Assembly: GCF_022538115.1 (NCBI RefSeq)
Contig: NZ_JAKZAL010000003.1
Coordinates: 124,001-188,000, forward strand
Direction: 5' to 3'
Origin: Cognataquiflexum rubidum
GTDB lineage: Bacteria; Bacteroidota; Bacteroidia; Cytophagales; Cyclobacteriaceae
Length of the DNA stretch: 64,000 bases
Below the pieces are notes generated by a model. That model was not told where the DNA came from. It made no database searches and was given only the letters and a program-made list of their open reading frames with translations. Numbering within the stretch: the first letter of the stretch is position 1; each line of letters opens with the position of its first letter. The translations under genes and the position numbers were made by a program. This document shows, piece by piece, positions 27,874-37,365 of the stretch.

Positions 27874-29625
27874 ATGAAAAACATAAAATTTCAATTCGCG
27901 GCAATGCTGACAGCGGGAATGATGCTGTTTGCTACAAGTTGTGACGATTCCTTTCTGGAAGTTCCTCCGGTGGGTCAGTTAAGTGAAGCGCAGTTAAGTT
28001 CACTTGCCGGAATAGATGCAGTCCTAATCTCTGTCTATTCTCAAGTCAATGGCCGATTTCAAAGATTAGCTTCTCCTTCCAACTGGGTTTGGGGAAGTAT
28101 CAGAGGCGGGGATGCCAATAAAGGCACTGACCCGGGTGACTTTTCTACCATCAACCCTATCCAGAGATTTGAGACGGATCCTACCGTTTCTATTCTTGAA
28201 GAAAATTGGAATGGTAACTTTGAAGGTATTGCGAGAGCAAACCAGGTATTGAGGTTATTGGACGTAAAAGGTGCTGATGTTTCTGATTCCTACGCTAAAA
28301 TTGTTGAAGCGCAGGCGAGATTCCTAAAAGCACATTTTTACTTCCAACTTTGGAGAAACTTCAACAAAGTGCCTATCATCCCTAAAGATGCTGATTACAA
28401 AAAAGGCTTGGAAGAAATCAAGAATGACCAAGAAATGCTTCCATACATTGAGGCTGAAATGAGATTTGCGGCAGATAACCTCCCTGCAACCCAACCTCAA
28501 GTAGGAAGAGTTAACTCTTGGGCAGCTAAAGCTTATTTGGGTAAAATCATCCTTTACAAAGCAAATCAAACCGGCGCTGCTGCTGATTATCAAGCTGCAA
28601 AGGCTTTGTTTGACGATGTGATCGCAAATGGTGTAACAAGCAATGGCTTGAAATATGGTTTGGTTCCTTATTATGACAATATGTTCAGAGGAGCTAATGA
28701 CAACCACCAAGAGTCTATTTGGGCTTATCAGTCAGCAGCGAATACAGGTTCTGTAAACAATGCAAACCCTGAGTTTGACTTGAACTTCCCATACAATACC
28801 GGACCTAATGGTCCAGGTAACTGCTGTGGATTCTTTCAGCCTAGCTTTACATTTGTAAACTCTTTCAGAACTAGCAATGGTCTTCCTTTATTGGATGGGT
28901 CATTCAATGCCCCTGCAAACAGAGTTGCAAATGACATGGGTATCGGTTCAGCTGCTCCATTTACTCCGGATGCAGGTCCACTTGACCCTAGGCTTGACCA
29001 CACTGCAGGAAGAAGAGGTATCCCTTATTTGGATTGGCAAGATCATCCAGGCGCAGCTTGGATCCGTAACCAACCTAATGCAGGTCCTTATGCGCCTAGA
29101 AAATATGTGTACACTAGAGCTGAGAGAGGTTCATTCCAAGATAACTCTTCATGGACTCCGGGTTATACAGGTATCAATTTCATGATTATCCGTTTTGCTG
29201 ATGTTTTATTGATGTCTGCTGAAGCAGATATCGAAGTCGGTAGTTTGGAAACAGCAAGAGCTAAAGTTAACTTGGTAAGGACAAGAGCTAAGAATTCTCC
29301 TTTATTAAGAGCTAACGGAACCCCTGCTGCAAATTATGTGATCAATACCTATGATGCTGCTTGGACAGATGCCAATACCGCACGTTTGGCTGTAAGATTT
29401 GAGCGTAAGTTAGAATTGGGTATGGAAGGTCATAGATTCTACGACCTGGTAAGATGGAAAACTGACAAGGCTGAATTGGATGCTTATTTTGCATTGGAAG
29501 GCGTATTATTGGCTGCTGCAATGGGAAGTACTTCTTATGACATCAAACATCGTTTGTTACCATTGCCTCAAAACCAAATTGACTTGGTAGGTTCTGATAT
29601 CTTGACTCAGAATCCTGGATTCTAA
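27874..29625 (+). CDS. susD: SusD/RagB family nutrient-binding outer membrane lipoprotein
   Basis: 583 residues. Lipobox LFATSC gives lipidated C23. The N-terminal part has the TPR-like helices of SusD (EAQARFLKAHFYFQLWRNF; SWAAKAYLGKIILY), and the C-terminal third carries MIIRFADVLLMSAEADIE and the typical ending RLLPLPQNQIDLVG. It forms the lid of the SusC transporter at the cell surface and binds the substrate. Operonic with susC and followed by a strong terminator. Confidence 0.95.
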   Translation: MKNIKFQFAAMLTAGMMLFATSCDDSFLEVPPVGQLSEAQLSSLAGIDAVLISVYSQVNGRFQRLASPSNWVWGSIRGGDANKGTDPGDFSTINPIQRFETDPTVSILEENWNGNFEGIARANQVLRLLDVKGADVSDSYAKIVEAQARFLKAHFYFQLWRNFNKVPIIPKDADYKKGLEEIKNDQEMLPYIEAEMRFAADNLPATQPQVGRVNSWAAKAYLGKIILYKANQTGAAADYQAAKALFDDVIANGVTSNGLKYGLVPYYDNMFRGANDNHQESIWAYQSAANTGSVNNANPEFDLNFPYNTGPNGPGNCCGFFQPSFTFVNSFRTSNGLPLLDGSFNAPANRVANDMGIGSAAPFTPDAGPLDPRLDHTAGRRGIPYLDWQDHPGAAWIRNQPNAGPYAPRKYVYTRAERGSFQDNSSWTPGYTGINFMIIRFADVLLMSAEADIEVGSLETARAKVNLVRTRAKNSPLLRANGTPAANYVINTYDAAWTDANTARLAVRFERKLELGMEGHRFYDLVRWKTDKAELDAYFALEGVLLAAAMGSTSYDIKHRLLPLPQNQIDLVGSDILTQNPGF

Positions 29626-29650
29626 TCAATAATGTTAGAATAATCTTTAT

Positions 29651-29690
29651 AAAAAGAGGCAGCTGAAAAGCTGTCTCTTTTTTTTTGATA
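29651..29690 (+). terminator. Rho-independent terminator after susD
   Basis: 14-bp stem (29651-29664 with 29669-29682, one G-T pair), GAAA loop, then a long T-run. It separates susCD from the FG-GAP gene, or attenuates read-through into it. Confidence 0.9.
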
Positions 29691-29784
29691 CTGCTGTCAT
29701 TTTTCACTTTTCTTTTTTTGGGAGAAGATAATATCATGTAAATTCAAACCCTGACCCGATTGCAATCTAACCCATGCCTGCCCA

Positions 29785-32700
29785 ATGAAATCAGAAATCT
29801 ATTTGAGTGTTATTATTTTGGTTTTTCTTTTTTCCTGTTCGAAAAAAGAGGAAACCCTTTTCAACCAGCTTTCTCCCAATGAGACAGGAATAGATTTTAA
29901 CAACCTGATTGTGGAATCTGATTCCTTTAACATCCTCACAGATGAATATATTTTCAACGGAGGAGGAGTAGCGACAGGGGATTTCAACAATGATGGACTC
30001 CCGGATTTATTCTTCACCGGAAATCAGGTAGCCAATAAACTTTATTTGAATGAAGGCAAATTTAAATTCAAAGACATCAGCGCCACCGCGGGCATTGAAG
30101 CAAAGGACAGATGGAGTACGGGAGTTACAGTCGTAGACATCAACGGGGACGGATTCTTGGATGTCTACGTGTGTGCGGCGATGTTTAAGGAAGTGGAAAA
30201 GAGAGCGAACATGCTTTTTGTAAACCAGGGATTGAACGAAGATGGTGTACCCACTTTCATCGAATCTGCTGCACAATATGGCATAGCAGGGGCCGATAAC
30301 AGTATGATGGCTACCTTTTTTGACTACAACAACGATGGACTTCTTGATCTTTATGTCCTCAACAATGAGCAGAATAAGTCAATTCCTTCTAATTACAGAG
30401 AAAAAATCACCGATGGTTCGGCCATCAACAATGACCGGCTTTACCGAAACAACGGAAATGGTTCTTTCACAGATGTGACCATAGAAGCAGGTATTACCAT
30501 CGAGGGATTTGGGCTGGGGCTAGCCGTTGCAGACTTGAATGGAGACGGATGGTCTGACCTGTACATCAGCAATGATTACACGACCAATGATATCCTGTAT
30601 ATCAATAACCAAAACGGTACTTTTTCCAACCGATCCAAAACCTTTCTCCGACACCAAAGCATGTTCTCGATGGGTTCTGATATCTCCGATTATAACAATG
30701 ACGGCTTTCCGGATATTGTCACTTTGGACATGCTCGGTGAAAACAACTTCAGGAAGAAAACCACGATTTCCAAAAATTCCTACCAGACTTATATCAGCAA
30801 CGAACAGTGGGGCTATGAATACCAACATGTACGCAACATGCTTCATGTGGGCAATGGACCAAATATTCCCTTCAGTGAAATCGGGTTTATGGCAGGAATG
30901 TACCAGACTGATTGGTCTTGGTCGCCACTATTTGTGGACATGGACAATGATGGAAACCGGGATTTGTTGATCACCAACGGCTTTCCAAGGGACATTACGG
31001 ACAAGGACTTTGCCAATTACCGGGCAGATGTTGGTGGAGTTGCTTCGGTCAGGCAATTGTTGGATTCTATACCGGTAATCAAAATCCCGAATTATGCCTA
31101 CCAAAATAAGGGAGACTGGACTTTTGAAAATGTCGGAGTCAATTGGGGACTCAGCAAGCCTTCCTTTTCCAATGGAGCTGTTTTTGCGGATTTGGACCTA
31201 GATGGTGACCTTGATTATGTGGTCAACAACATCAATGACCCGGCCTTTGTTTTTGAAAATACATTGAATACAAAAGAGATCAAACCCAATTACCTCAGGA
31301 TAAAATTGAAAGGCCCTGCTTCCAATCCCTTTGGAGTCGGCGCAAAACTGGTTCTCAGGTTTGGAGAGGGAAAATTCCAATACCATGAACAGCAACTTTC
31401 CAGAGGGTACTTGTCTGCGGTGGAAGACGTAGTTCATTTTGGCTTGGATACAATAAATGAAGTCAATTCCTTGGAAATTCTTTGGCCGGATGGACGATAC
31501 GAAAAAACAGATGGCCTCAATGCCAATCAGGTCATTGAACTGAAACATGCCAATGCTGCTTCACAACCTACCCTATTGCCTTTTCCTTTTGGACCAAAAT
31601 CGGTTTCCCCGATGTTGGAAGAAGTTTCAGCAAAACTTGGGGTAGAATTTGTCCATCAGGAAATGGATAAAATCGACTACAATGTCCAAAGAACACTCCC
31701 TCACAAACTCACCCAATATGGTCCAAGCTTGGCGGTAGGGGACGTGAATGGCGACGGATTGGAGGACTTTGTCATTGGAAGTGCTTCGGGTTATTCTCCT
31801 GTGGTAAATTTGCAGAAGCCTGATGGGACTTTTTCTTCGAAGGAAATGTTTGCAACTGACCTTGAAAAATCCTTTGAGGAAATGGGAATGCTGCTTTTTG
31901 ACCTCGACAATGACGGAGACCTTGACCTATACCTCGTTTCCGGCAGTTCGGAGTTTATGCCCGACGCAGCCGAATACCAAGACAGAATATATACCAATGA
32001 CGGCAAAGGCAACTTTTCTGAACAAAAAGATATCCTTCCTTCCTTTAGGTCGAGTGGTACCGTAGTCCGTGCAGCAGACTTTGATGGGGATGGATTCATG
32101 GATCTTTTTGTAGGAGGAAGGACTCCCATCGCCCAATACCCGCTGCCCGACCAATCCCTTATCTTGAAAAACAACCAAGGCAAGTTGGAAGATGTCACAG
32201 ACATTGTAGCGCCTGGATTGCGCAGGGTCGGTATGGTGACAGATGCGCTGTGGACGGATGTGGATGGAGATGGCCGGCTTGACCTGTTGGTAGCGGGCGA
32301 ATTGATGCCCATCACGGTTTTCCTCAACAAAGGGTCCCAATTGGAGAAAATGACGGGTTCAGGTTTGGAAAATCATCTGGGTTGGTGGAACAGCCTTGTT
32401 TCAGGTGACTTTGACGGAGATGGGGACATGGACTATGTCGCTGGAAATATGGGGGCAAACAATTATTACCACCCGACAATGGACCGCCCGGTGAAAATCT
32501 ATGCCAAAGACTTTGACGATAACAAAAGCATAGATCCTGTCACGATCACCTATTTCAAAGACAATGAAAACAAATACATCCCTGTTCCTGCCCACTATTG
32601 GGATGACTTGTATGGACAAAGCACCCTTTTCAGAAGGAAATTTGAAAGGTATAAGGAGTACGCCAGGATTACTGAAGCTGATTTGTTTACGGCCGAAGAA

Positions 32701-33306
32701 TTGGAGGGCGTCACCATCCTGCAAGGGAATTACGACCGAAGCAGCTACATTGAAAACCTCGGAAACGGTAAATTCAAAATCCATGAATTGCCGCTATTGG
32801 CCCAGATTGCTCCGGTCAACGGCTTGGCGGTCGATGACATCAACGGCGATGGAAACCCCGATGTCCTCATGATAGGCAATGACTATGGCAATGAGGTATT
32901 CTCAGGCAGGTATGATGCCATGACCGGATTGGTTTTGTTGGGAGACGGGAAAGGTGGCTTTGAACCTGTAAGGAGCTTGGAAAGTGGATTTGTAGTACCT
33001 GGAGATGCCAAAGCCATGGCGGTCTTGACCATGGCTGATGGTAAAAACATCTACCTCTCTACCCAAAACAGAAGCGCAATGAAAGTCAATGCAGCATTGA
33101 AGGCAAGTCCGGGAAAGGCTTTCAAGGTTCCCGCCGGAATCCACACCTTGGTATTGGAATTGGAAAATGGAAAAACCCAGAAAATAGAGATTTTCAATAG
33201 ATCAGGATTTCTTTCCAATTCAGGAGGCACTATTTCCTTGCCTTCAAATTTGAAGAGCTTGAAAGGGATTGATTACAAAGGGGGAGTGGTAGAGGTTGAA
33301 TTTTAA
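29785..33306 (+). CDS. FG-GAP/VCBS repeat lipoprotein with ASPIC/UnbV domain
   Basis: 1173 residues. Lipobox LFSC gives lipidated C18. It contains two arrays of FG-GAP/VCBS blades with calcium-binding loops such as DFNNDGLPDLFF, DINGDGFLDVYV and DYNNDGLLDLYV. Between them, at about 507-590, is an ASPIC/UnbV-like domain (LKGPASNPFGVGAKL to NQVIEL). The second array resumes near 650 with DVNGDGLEDFVIGS. Such proteins form beta-propellers and often accompany SusCD pairs in Cytophagales; their role is unproven, perhaps surface glycan or protein binding. Its codon use resembles its neighbours. Confidence 0.88.
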   Translation: MKSEIYLSVIILVFLFSCSKKEETLFNQLSPNETGIDFNNLIVESDSFNILTDEYIFNGGGVATGDFNNDGLPDLFFTGNQVANKLYLNEGKFKFKDISATAGIEAKDRWSTGVTVVDINGDGFLDVYVCAAMFKEVEKRANMLFVNQGLNEDGVPTFIESAAQYGIAGADNSMMATFFDYNNDGLLDLYVLNNEQNKSIPSNYREKITDGSAINNDRLYRNNGNGSFTDVTIEAGITIEGFGLGLAVADLNGDGWSDLYISNDYTTNDILYINNQNGTFSNRSKTFLRHQSMFSMGSDISDYNNDGFPDIVTLDMLGENNFRKKTTISKNSYQTYISNEQWGYEYQHVRNMLHVGNGPNIPFSEIGFMAGMYQTDWSWSPLFVDMDNDGNRDLLITNGFPRDITDKDFANYRADVGGVASVRQLLDSIPVIKIPNYAYQNKGDWTFENVGVNWGLSKPSFSNGAVFADLDLDGDLDYVVNNINDPAFVFENTLNTKEIKPNYLRIKLKGPASNPFGVGAKLVLRFGEGKFQYHEQQLSRGYLSAVEDVVHFGLDTINEVNSLEILWPDGRYEKTDGLNANQVIELKHANAASQPTLLPFPFGPKSVSPMLEEVSAKLGVEFVHQEMDKIDYNVQRTLPHKLTQYGPSLAVGDVNGDGLEDFVIGSASGYSPVVNLQKPDGTFSSKEMFATDLEKSFEEMGMLLFDLDNDGDLDLYLVSGSSEFMPDAAEYQDRIYTNDGKGNFSEQKDILPSFRSSGTVVRAADFDGDGFMDLFVGGRTPIAQYPLPDQSLILKNNQGKLEDVTDIVAPGLRRVGMVTDALWTDVDGDGRLDLLVAGELMPITVFLNKGSQLEKMTGSGLENHLGWWNSLVSGDFDGDGDMDYVAGNMGANNYYHPTMDRPVKIYAKDFDDNKSIDPVTITYFKDNENKYIPVPAHYWDDLYGQSTLFRRKFERYKEYARITEADLFTAEELEGVTILQGNYDRSSYIENLGNGKFKIHELPLLAQIAPVNGLAVDDINGDGNPDVLMIGNDYGNEVFSGRYDAMTGLVLLGDGKGGFEPVRSLESGFVVPGDAKAMAVLTMADGKNIYLSTQNRSAMKVNAALKASPGKAFKVPAGIHTLVLELENGKTQKIEIFNRSGFLSNSGGTISLPSNLKSLKGIDYKGGVVEVEF

Positions 33307-33330
33307 TTGGAATTAATCATTGCATTCTCT

Positions 33331-34060
33331 GTTTTGGCAGAAAGCGAATCCCTCCCATTGCATATCAAATTTGTCAAAACCTACACGGGTTTTTTCTAAT
33401 TCCATGCTATAAACATATCACCCTTTCAGGGTTTTCACTTATCAAAAACTTGGATTCTTGACAACATAAGAATTAGACAACAAATAGAACCACTACAACA
33501 ATTAGAACCAATCCAACCCTATGTTCTCTATGACCCTATGTGGTAAAAAATTCATATTTTTCCACCTGTGAAAATCCCGTTCATCTGTGGTTAAAAAAAT
33601 CTCCAACCCTGTTTTGGCGGAAAGCCTTCCTCACAATTGCCCATCAAATTTGCCAAAACGCAAACGTTATTTTTTTCTAATTCCATGCTATAAACATATC
33701 ATCCTTTCCGGATAATTGCTTATCAAAAACTTGGATTCTTGACAACATAAGAACTAGACAACAAATAGAACCACTACAACAATTTCAACCAATCCAACCC
33801 TATGTTCTCTATGACCCTATGTGGTAAAAAATTCATATTTTTCCATCTGTGAAAATCCCGTTCATCTGTGGTTAAAAAAATCTCTTCCCTGTTTTGGCGG
33901 AAAGCCATACTATCAATTTGCCCTAAAATTAGCCAAAACCTAATCTGGATTTTAATCCATATTTTCTTCTATAAACATGTCACCCCTTCGGGGTTTTTTC
34001 CTATAAAAGACTTGAATTCTTGTTCTTGAGAATTTAACAACCATCACAACCATTACCACT
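33331..34060. repeat. 280-bp tandem repeat, 2.6 copies
   Basis: Three copies begin with GTTTTGGCRGAAAGC at 33331, 33611 and 33891, exactly 280 bases apart. The first two are full length and highly similar, especially from about base 150 on (ACCAATCCAACCCTATGTTC and GTTCATCTGTGGTTAAAAAA). The third is more diverged and ends near 34060. Each copy holds a small hairpin (33420-33432, 33701-33713, 33982-33994). No coding frame runs through the repeats. Confidence 0.92.
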
Positions 34061-34433
34061 TTTTTAACTGGAAAATCTGAAAACAGGACAACCCAAAGCA
34101 GGTGACCAGACAATAGTTCCCTCCAGACTTCCCTTCATCCCTTCATCCTTACTCTCCCAGATTTCCACAAAAAATGCAATCCTAAAAAACTTAAAAAAAA
34201 TCAATTTTATAAAAAATAATGCAATAAATAATCTCAAAAACAGGTATTTCTCCCCACTTTCCCCTATACTTCTCCTAACCCTCTCCTATGGACCCGTTAT
34301 ACCCTCCCCCACCATTCGTTAACTTTTGACCAATTTCTAAGAAACCATATAATTATTTCGATATTTTTTACAATTGTACATTTCCAAAATGGAAACTTAG
34401 GTGTCTTCTTAGTAGGAGTGGTACCTAACCACA
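34061..34433. other. Gene-free AT-rich stretch after the tandem repeats
   Basis: Non-coding sequence between the repeats and the creatininase-family gene end. A C-rich pyrimidine patch lies at 34251-34312. I see no RNA gene or convincing terminator. Confidence 0.4.
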
Positions 34434-35195
34434 TTACTCATAAAGCTTCTTTTTATCCACCCTACATAGGTCAATAATCAGTTGACCGACTTTGGCGCAG
34501 ACATCGTGGAAATACCTTTCCCCTTTTTCAGCAGTGGATTTTTTGGGATTGCCGATACCGGTGTCCTCGGTGACTTCAGACCATTTCCTTTCGGCCCAAG
34601 CCCACTTTTCCCTGATGCCGGGGATGACGGATTTTTTCTCTTTGCCTTCTCCGGCTTCTTCCAATGGCAACACCAATCTTGGATGCAGGTACATGATCAG
34701 ACTTGTTTCCATCTCGTCGGCATGGTCTCCCGCTTCCTCAAAATACAGACTCTTATCCAAGGCCTGATACCAATTGCAGGTGACGAGCAACATCTCAGGA
34801 AATTGGAGTCCAAGTTCACGCAGCATGGTCTTAAAATCATTGCCGCCGTGACTGTTAAGGATCAAAAATTTCTTCACCCCCTGTCTGTTCAATACGGTCA
34901 GGATATCCTTTAATATGGCCATTTGGGTACTGGGATTCATGTTAATGTCTAGGTAAATGTCGCTTTGACCGGTATTTACCCCAAAAGGCAAAGCAGGCAA
35001 CACAATTGCTTTGGCACCTTTTTCCCATGCAAATTTTCCCGCACCGGCGGCAATGGACTCCGCCTCAAAAATATCCGTCCCATAAGGCATATGGTAATTA
35101 TGCGCTTCTGTGGCTCCCCAAGGCAGGATGGCCAATTCAAAGCGTTGGTGTTCTAGGTTTTTCCAGTTGTTTTCAGCAAGGATATAAGGTCTCAT
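34434..35195 (-). CDS. Creatininase-family amidohydrolase
   Basis: 253 residues from the ATG at 35195 (MRPYILAENNW); seven more codons are open upstream but unlikely. The metal-ligand motifs of the family are visible: LPWGATEAHNYHMPYGTD near residues 29-46 and LNSHGGND near 111-118, with an acidic DHADEMETS segment near 158. Members hydrolyse cyclic amides or formamides such as creatinine or pathway intermediates. It is divergent from the aspartylglucosaminidase operon, which also acts on amides, but a shared pathway is only a guess. True substrate unknown. Confidence 0.88.
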   Translation of the reverse strand: MRPYILAENNWKNLEHQRFELAILPWGATEAHNYHMPYGTDIFEAESIAAGAGKFAWEKGAKAIVLPALPFGVNTGQSDIYLDINMNPSTQMAILKDILTVLNRQGVKKFLILNSHGGNDFKTMLRELGLQFPEMLLVTCNWYQALDKSLYFEEAGDHADEMETSLIMYLHPRLVLPLEEAGEGKEKKSVIPGIREKWAWAERKWSEVTEDTGIGNPKKSTAEKGERYFHDVCAKVGQLIIDLCRVDKKKLYE

Positions 35196-35216
35196 TTTTT
35201 TAGTATCAAGTAGCAA

Positions 35217-35628
35217 AATTAAAGTATTCAGAAGCGAGATTCAAGAGCCGAGAAACGAGACTCTGGAGTCGCAGAAGGCAGTCTCAATCATCAGTTGGTT
35301 GGTTTGAGTATTGAATTTTAAGTTCACGTGTCAAGAAATGAGAATCTAGAGCCAAGAAACTCTGGAATCGCACTTTGCATTTGCTTTCAGGCTCAGTTTA
35401 AAATCTGGAATCAGTTAACCATTAATCAATTAACCAAATAACCAGGTAACTACCCACCAATGCGAAGCAGACAACCATGACAACAATTACAACGACTAGA
35501 ATCATTACAACCATTAGATCACCCCCAACTTCCCCAAAAATTTCAACGATCCCAAATATATTTATCCGAATTTTTTTGAATCTTTAATCTTCAATCAATT
35601 TAATGTTTTTTGCACAAACCAAACCACC
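35217..35628. repeat. Divergent intergenic region with simple repeats
   Basis: About 410 bases between two divergent genes. It contains GAGCCGAGAAACGAGACTCTGG-like runs related to the 10.3-kb block, an AACC tract at 35411-35448 and an ACAACAATTACAACGACTAG run at 35479-35500. Both promoters must lie here, but no clear TAnnTTTG plus TTG pair was found. Confidence 0.65.
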
Positions 35629-36615
35629 ATGTCCAATAGAAGATCATTCATAAAGAAAACCCTTGTTTCGACCTCATTACTTTTGCCCGGCGGAATTATC
35701 CAAGCATGTGCCAATCCTGTAAAGGAATCTACTGGAGAAAAATTCAAACCGCTTATCCTCTCCACCTGGAACCATGGTATGCCGGCTAATGACCGAGCTT
35801 GGGAGGTTTTGGAGAAATCCGGTAATCTTGTTGAAGCAGTGGAAGAAGGGGTGAAAGTGACCGAATTGGACATGGACAACTTATCAGTTGGACTGCAGGG
35901 ACTTCCTGACCGGGAAGGGATCCCCACTTTGGATGCCTCCATTATGAAAGGAGACGGAAGCTGCGGATCCGTGGCTTTTGTCAGACAGGTGAAGCATCCC
36001 ATTTCTCTGGCGAGAATGGTCATGGAAGAAACTCCCCATGTGATGTTGGCCGGTGAAGGTGCGAGACAGTTTGCGATCTCAAAAGGATTCCCGATGGAAT
36101 CCGAGACCCTCAGTCCAAAAGCAGAAGAAATGTACCAGGAATGGAAAAAGGAATCCAAGTACAAGCCCATCATCAACATCGAAAACCATGATACCATTGG
36201 CATGATTGCCTTAGGTCCTGACGGAAAATTGGCAGGTTCTTGTACTACCAGTGGCTTGGCATTCAAAATGCACGGCAGGGTAGGAGACAGCCCGATCATC
36301 GGAGCAGGGCTTTATGTGGACGATGAAGTGGGTGCTGCCACAGCCACAGGACTTGGTGAAACCATCATCCGGATCTGCGGCAGCTTCCTGATTGTGGAGC
36401 TTATGCGTCAGGGCAGAACACCCCAAGAAGCCTGTGAGGAAGCGGTGAGAAGACTGATAGCCAAAAACTCCGCCAATATCAAAGACATACAGGCAGGATT
36501 TCTTGCCATCAACAAAGACGGTGAATACGGTTCCTATGCTGTCCATCCCGGATTCAATTTTGCCAGGCACCACAGCGGGGGTGGTCTTTTGATTGATTCA
36601 AAAAGTAAATTCTAA
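35629..36615 (+). CDS. Exported N4-(beta-N-acetylglucosaminyl)-L-asparaginase
   Basis: 328 residues, Ntn-hydrolase family T2. A Tat-type leader (SNRRSFIKK, then a hydrophobic stretch) ends near IIQAC; the cysteine could also be lipidated. Autocatalytic cleavage should occur before T189 in ENHDTIGM, giving alpha and beta chains; the GDSPIIGAGLYVD and ATATGLGE segments line the site. The enzyme releases N-acetylglucosamine from asparagine of N-glycopeptides. It is followed after 3 bases by cutC and then by an acetyltransferase gene, forming an operon. An asparaginase with other specificity is possible. Confidence 0.9.
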   Translation: MSNRRSFIKKTLVSTSLLLPGGIIQACANPVKESTGEKFKPLILSTWNHGMPANDRAWEVLEKSGNLVEAVEEGVKVTELDMDNLSVGLQGLPDREGIPTLDASIMKGDGSCGSVAFVRQVKHPISLARMVMEETPHVMLAGEGARQFAISKGFPMESETLSPKAEEMYQEWKKESKYKPIINIENHDTIGMIALGPDGKLAGSCTTSGLAFKMHGRVGDSPIIGAGLYVDDEVGAATATGLGETIIRICGSFLIVELMRQGRTPQEACEEAVRRLIAKNSANIKDIQAGFLAINKDGEYGSYAVHPGFNFARHHSGGGLLIDSKSKF

Positions 36616-36618
36616 GCG

Positions 36619-37365
36619 ATGGAAAAGATCTTGTTGGAAGCTCCTGTTTTTACAGTGGAGGCAGCTTTGAAAGCAGCGGAATATGGAATAAACAGGCTGG
36701 AACTTTGTTCTGATTTTGGGGAAGGTGGCGAGACTCCAAGTGCCGGCATGCTCGCATTTCTCAAAGAAAAAGTAGATATCCCGATTTTTGTCATGCTGAG
36801 ACCGAGAGGGGGAGATTTTGTCTATTCTTCCGAGGAGCTTTATGTCATGAAAAAAGACATCGCCATTCTCAAAAATCTAGGAGCTGATGGATTTGTTTTT
36901 GGGGTATTGGATCAGAACGGACACGTCGACAGAGAAGCCTGCAAATACCTGATCAATGTCGCCGGGGAACTGCCCTGTACTTTCCACAGGGCTTTTGATA
37001 TTGCCGCGGACAAGAAAAAAGCTTTGAGTACGATCATTGACTTGGGTTTCCAAAGAATATTGACTTCCGGGGGAGAAAATGACGTAACCCAAGGTTTGGA
37101 GACCATTTTGGAGTTGTTGGAAATGGCCAAAGACGATATCATTATCATGCCGGGCGGAGGTTCCAAACCTGAACATGTCTCGCAATTGAACCGAAACGGG
37201 CACCTTCGCGAAATCCACGCCTCCTGCAAAAGCTATAGGCCTACCCAAAGCAGTTACTTTCATCCTTCCGTCTCCCTTTCCTCTGACCCTTTGGCATTCA
37301 AACAGGTGTTGACTGTGGATCAGAATATGGTCAGTCTGTTTAGAAAAGAAATTGCAGCCCAATGA
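36619..37365 (+). CDS. cutC: CutC family protein
   Basis: 248 residues, TIM-barrel fold. Family motifs include LLEAPVFTVEAALKAAEYG, RLELCSDFGEGGETPS and CTFHRAFDIA, plus ILTSGGENDVTQGLE and IIMPGGGSK near the end. CutC was named for copper tolerance in E. coli, but a copper role is disputed and the catalytic function is unknown. It sits in an operon between aspartylglucosaminidase and an acetyltransferase, so a role in amino-sugar or glycopeptide breakdown is at least as plausible here as copper handling. That is inference. Confidence 0.9.
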   Translation: MEKILLEAPVFTVEAALKAAEYGINRLELCSDFGEGGETPSAGMLAFLKEKVDIPIFVMLRPRGGDFVYSSEELYVMKKDIAILKNLGADGFVFGVLDQNGHVDREACKYLINVAGELPCTFHRAFDIAADKKKALSTIIDLGFQRILTSGGENDVTQGLETILELLEMAKDDIIIMPGGGSKPEHVSQLNRNGHLREIHASCKSYRPTQSSYFHPSVSLSSDPLAFKQVLTVDQNMVSLFRKEIAAQ

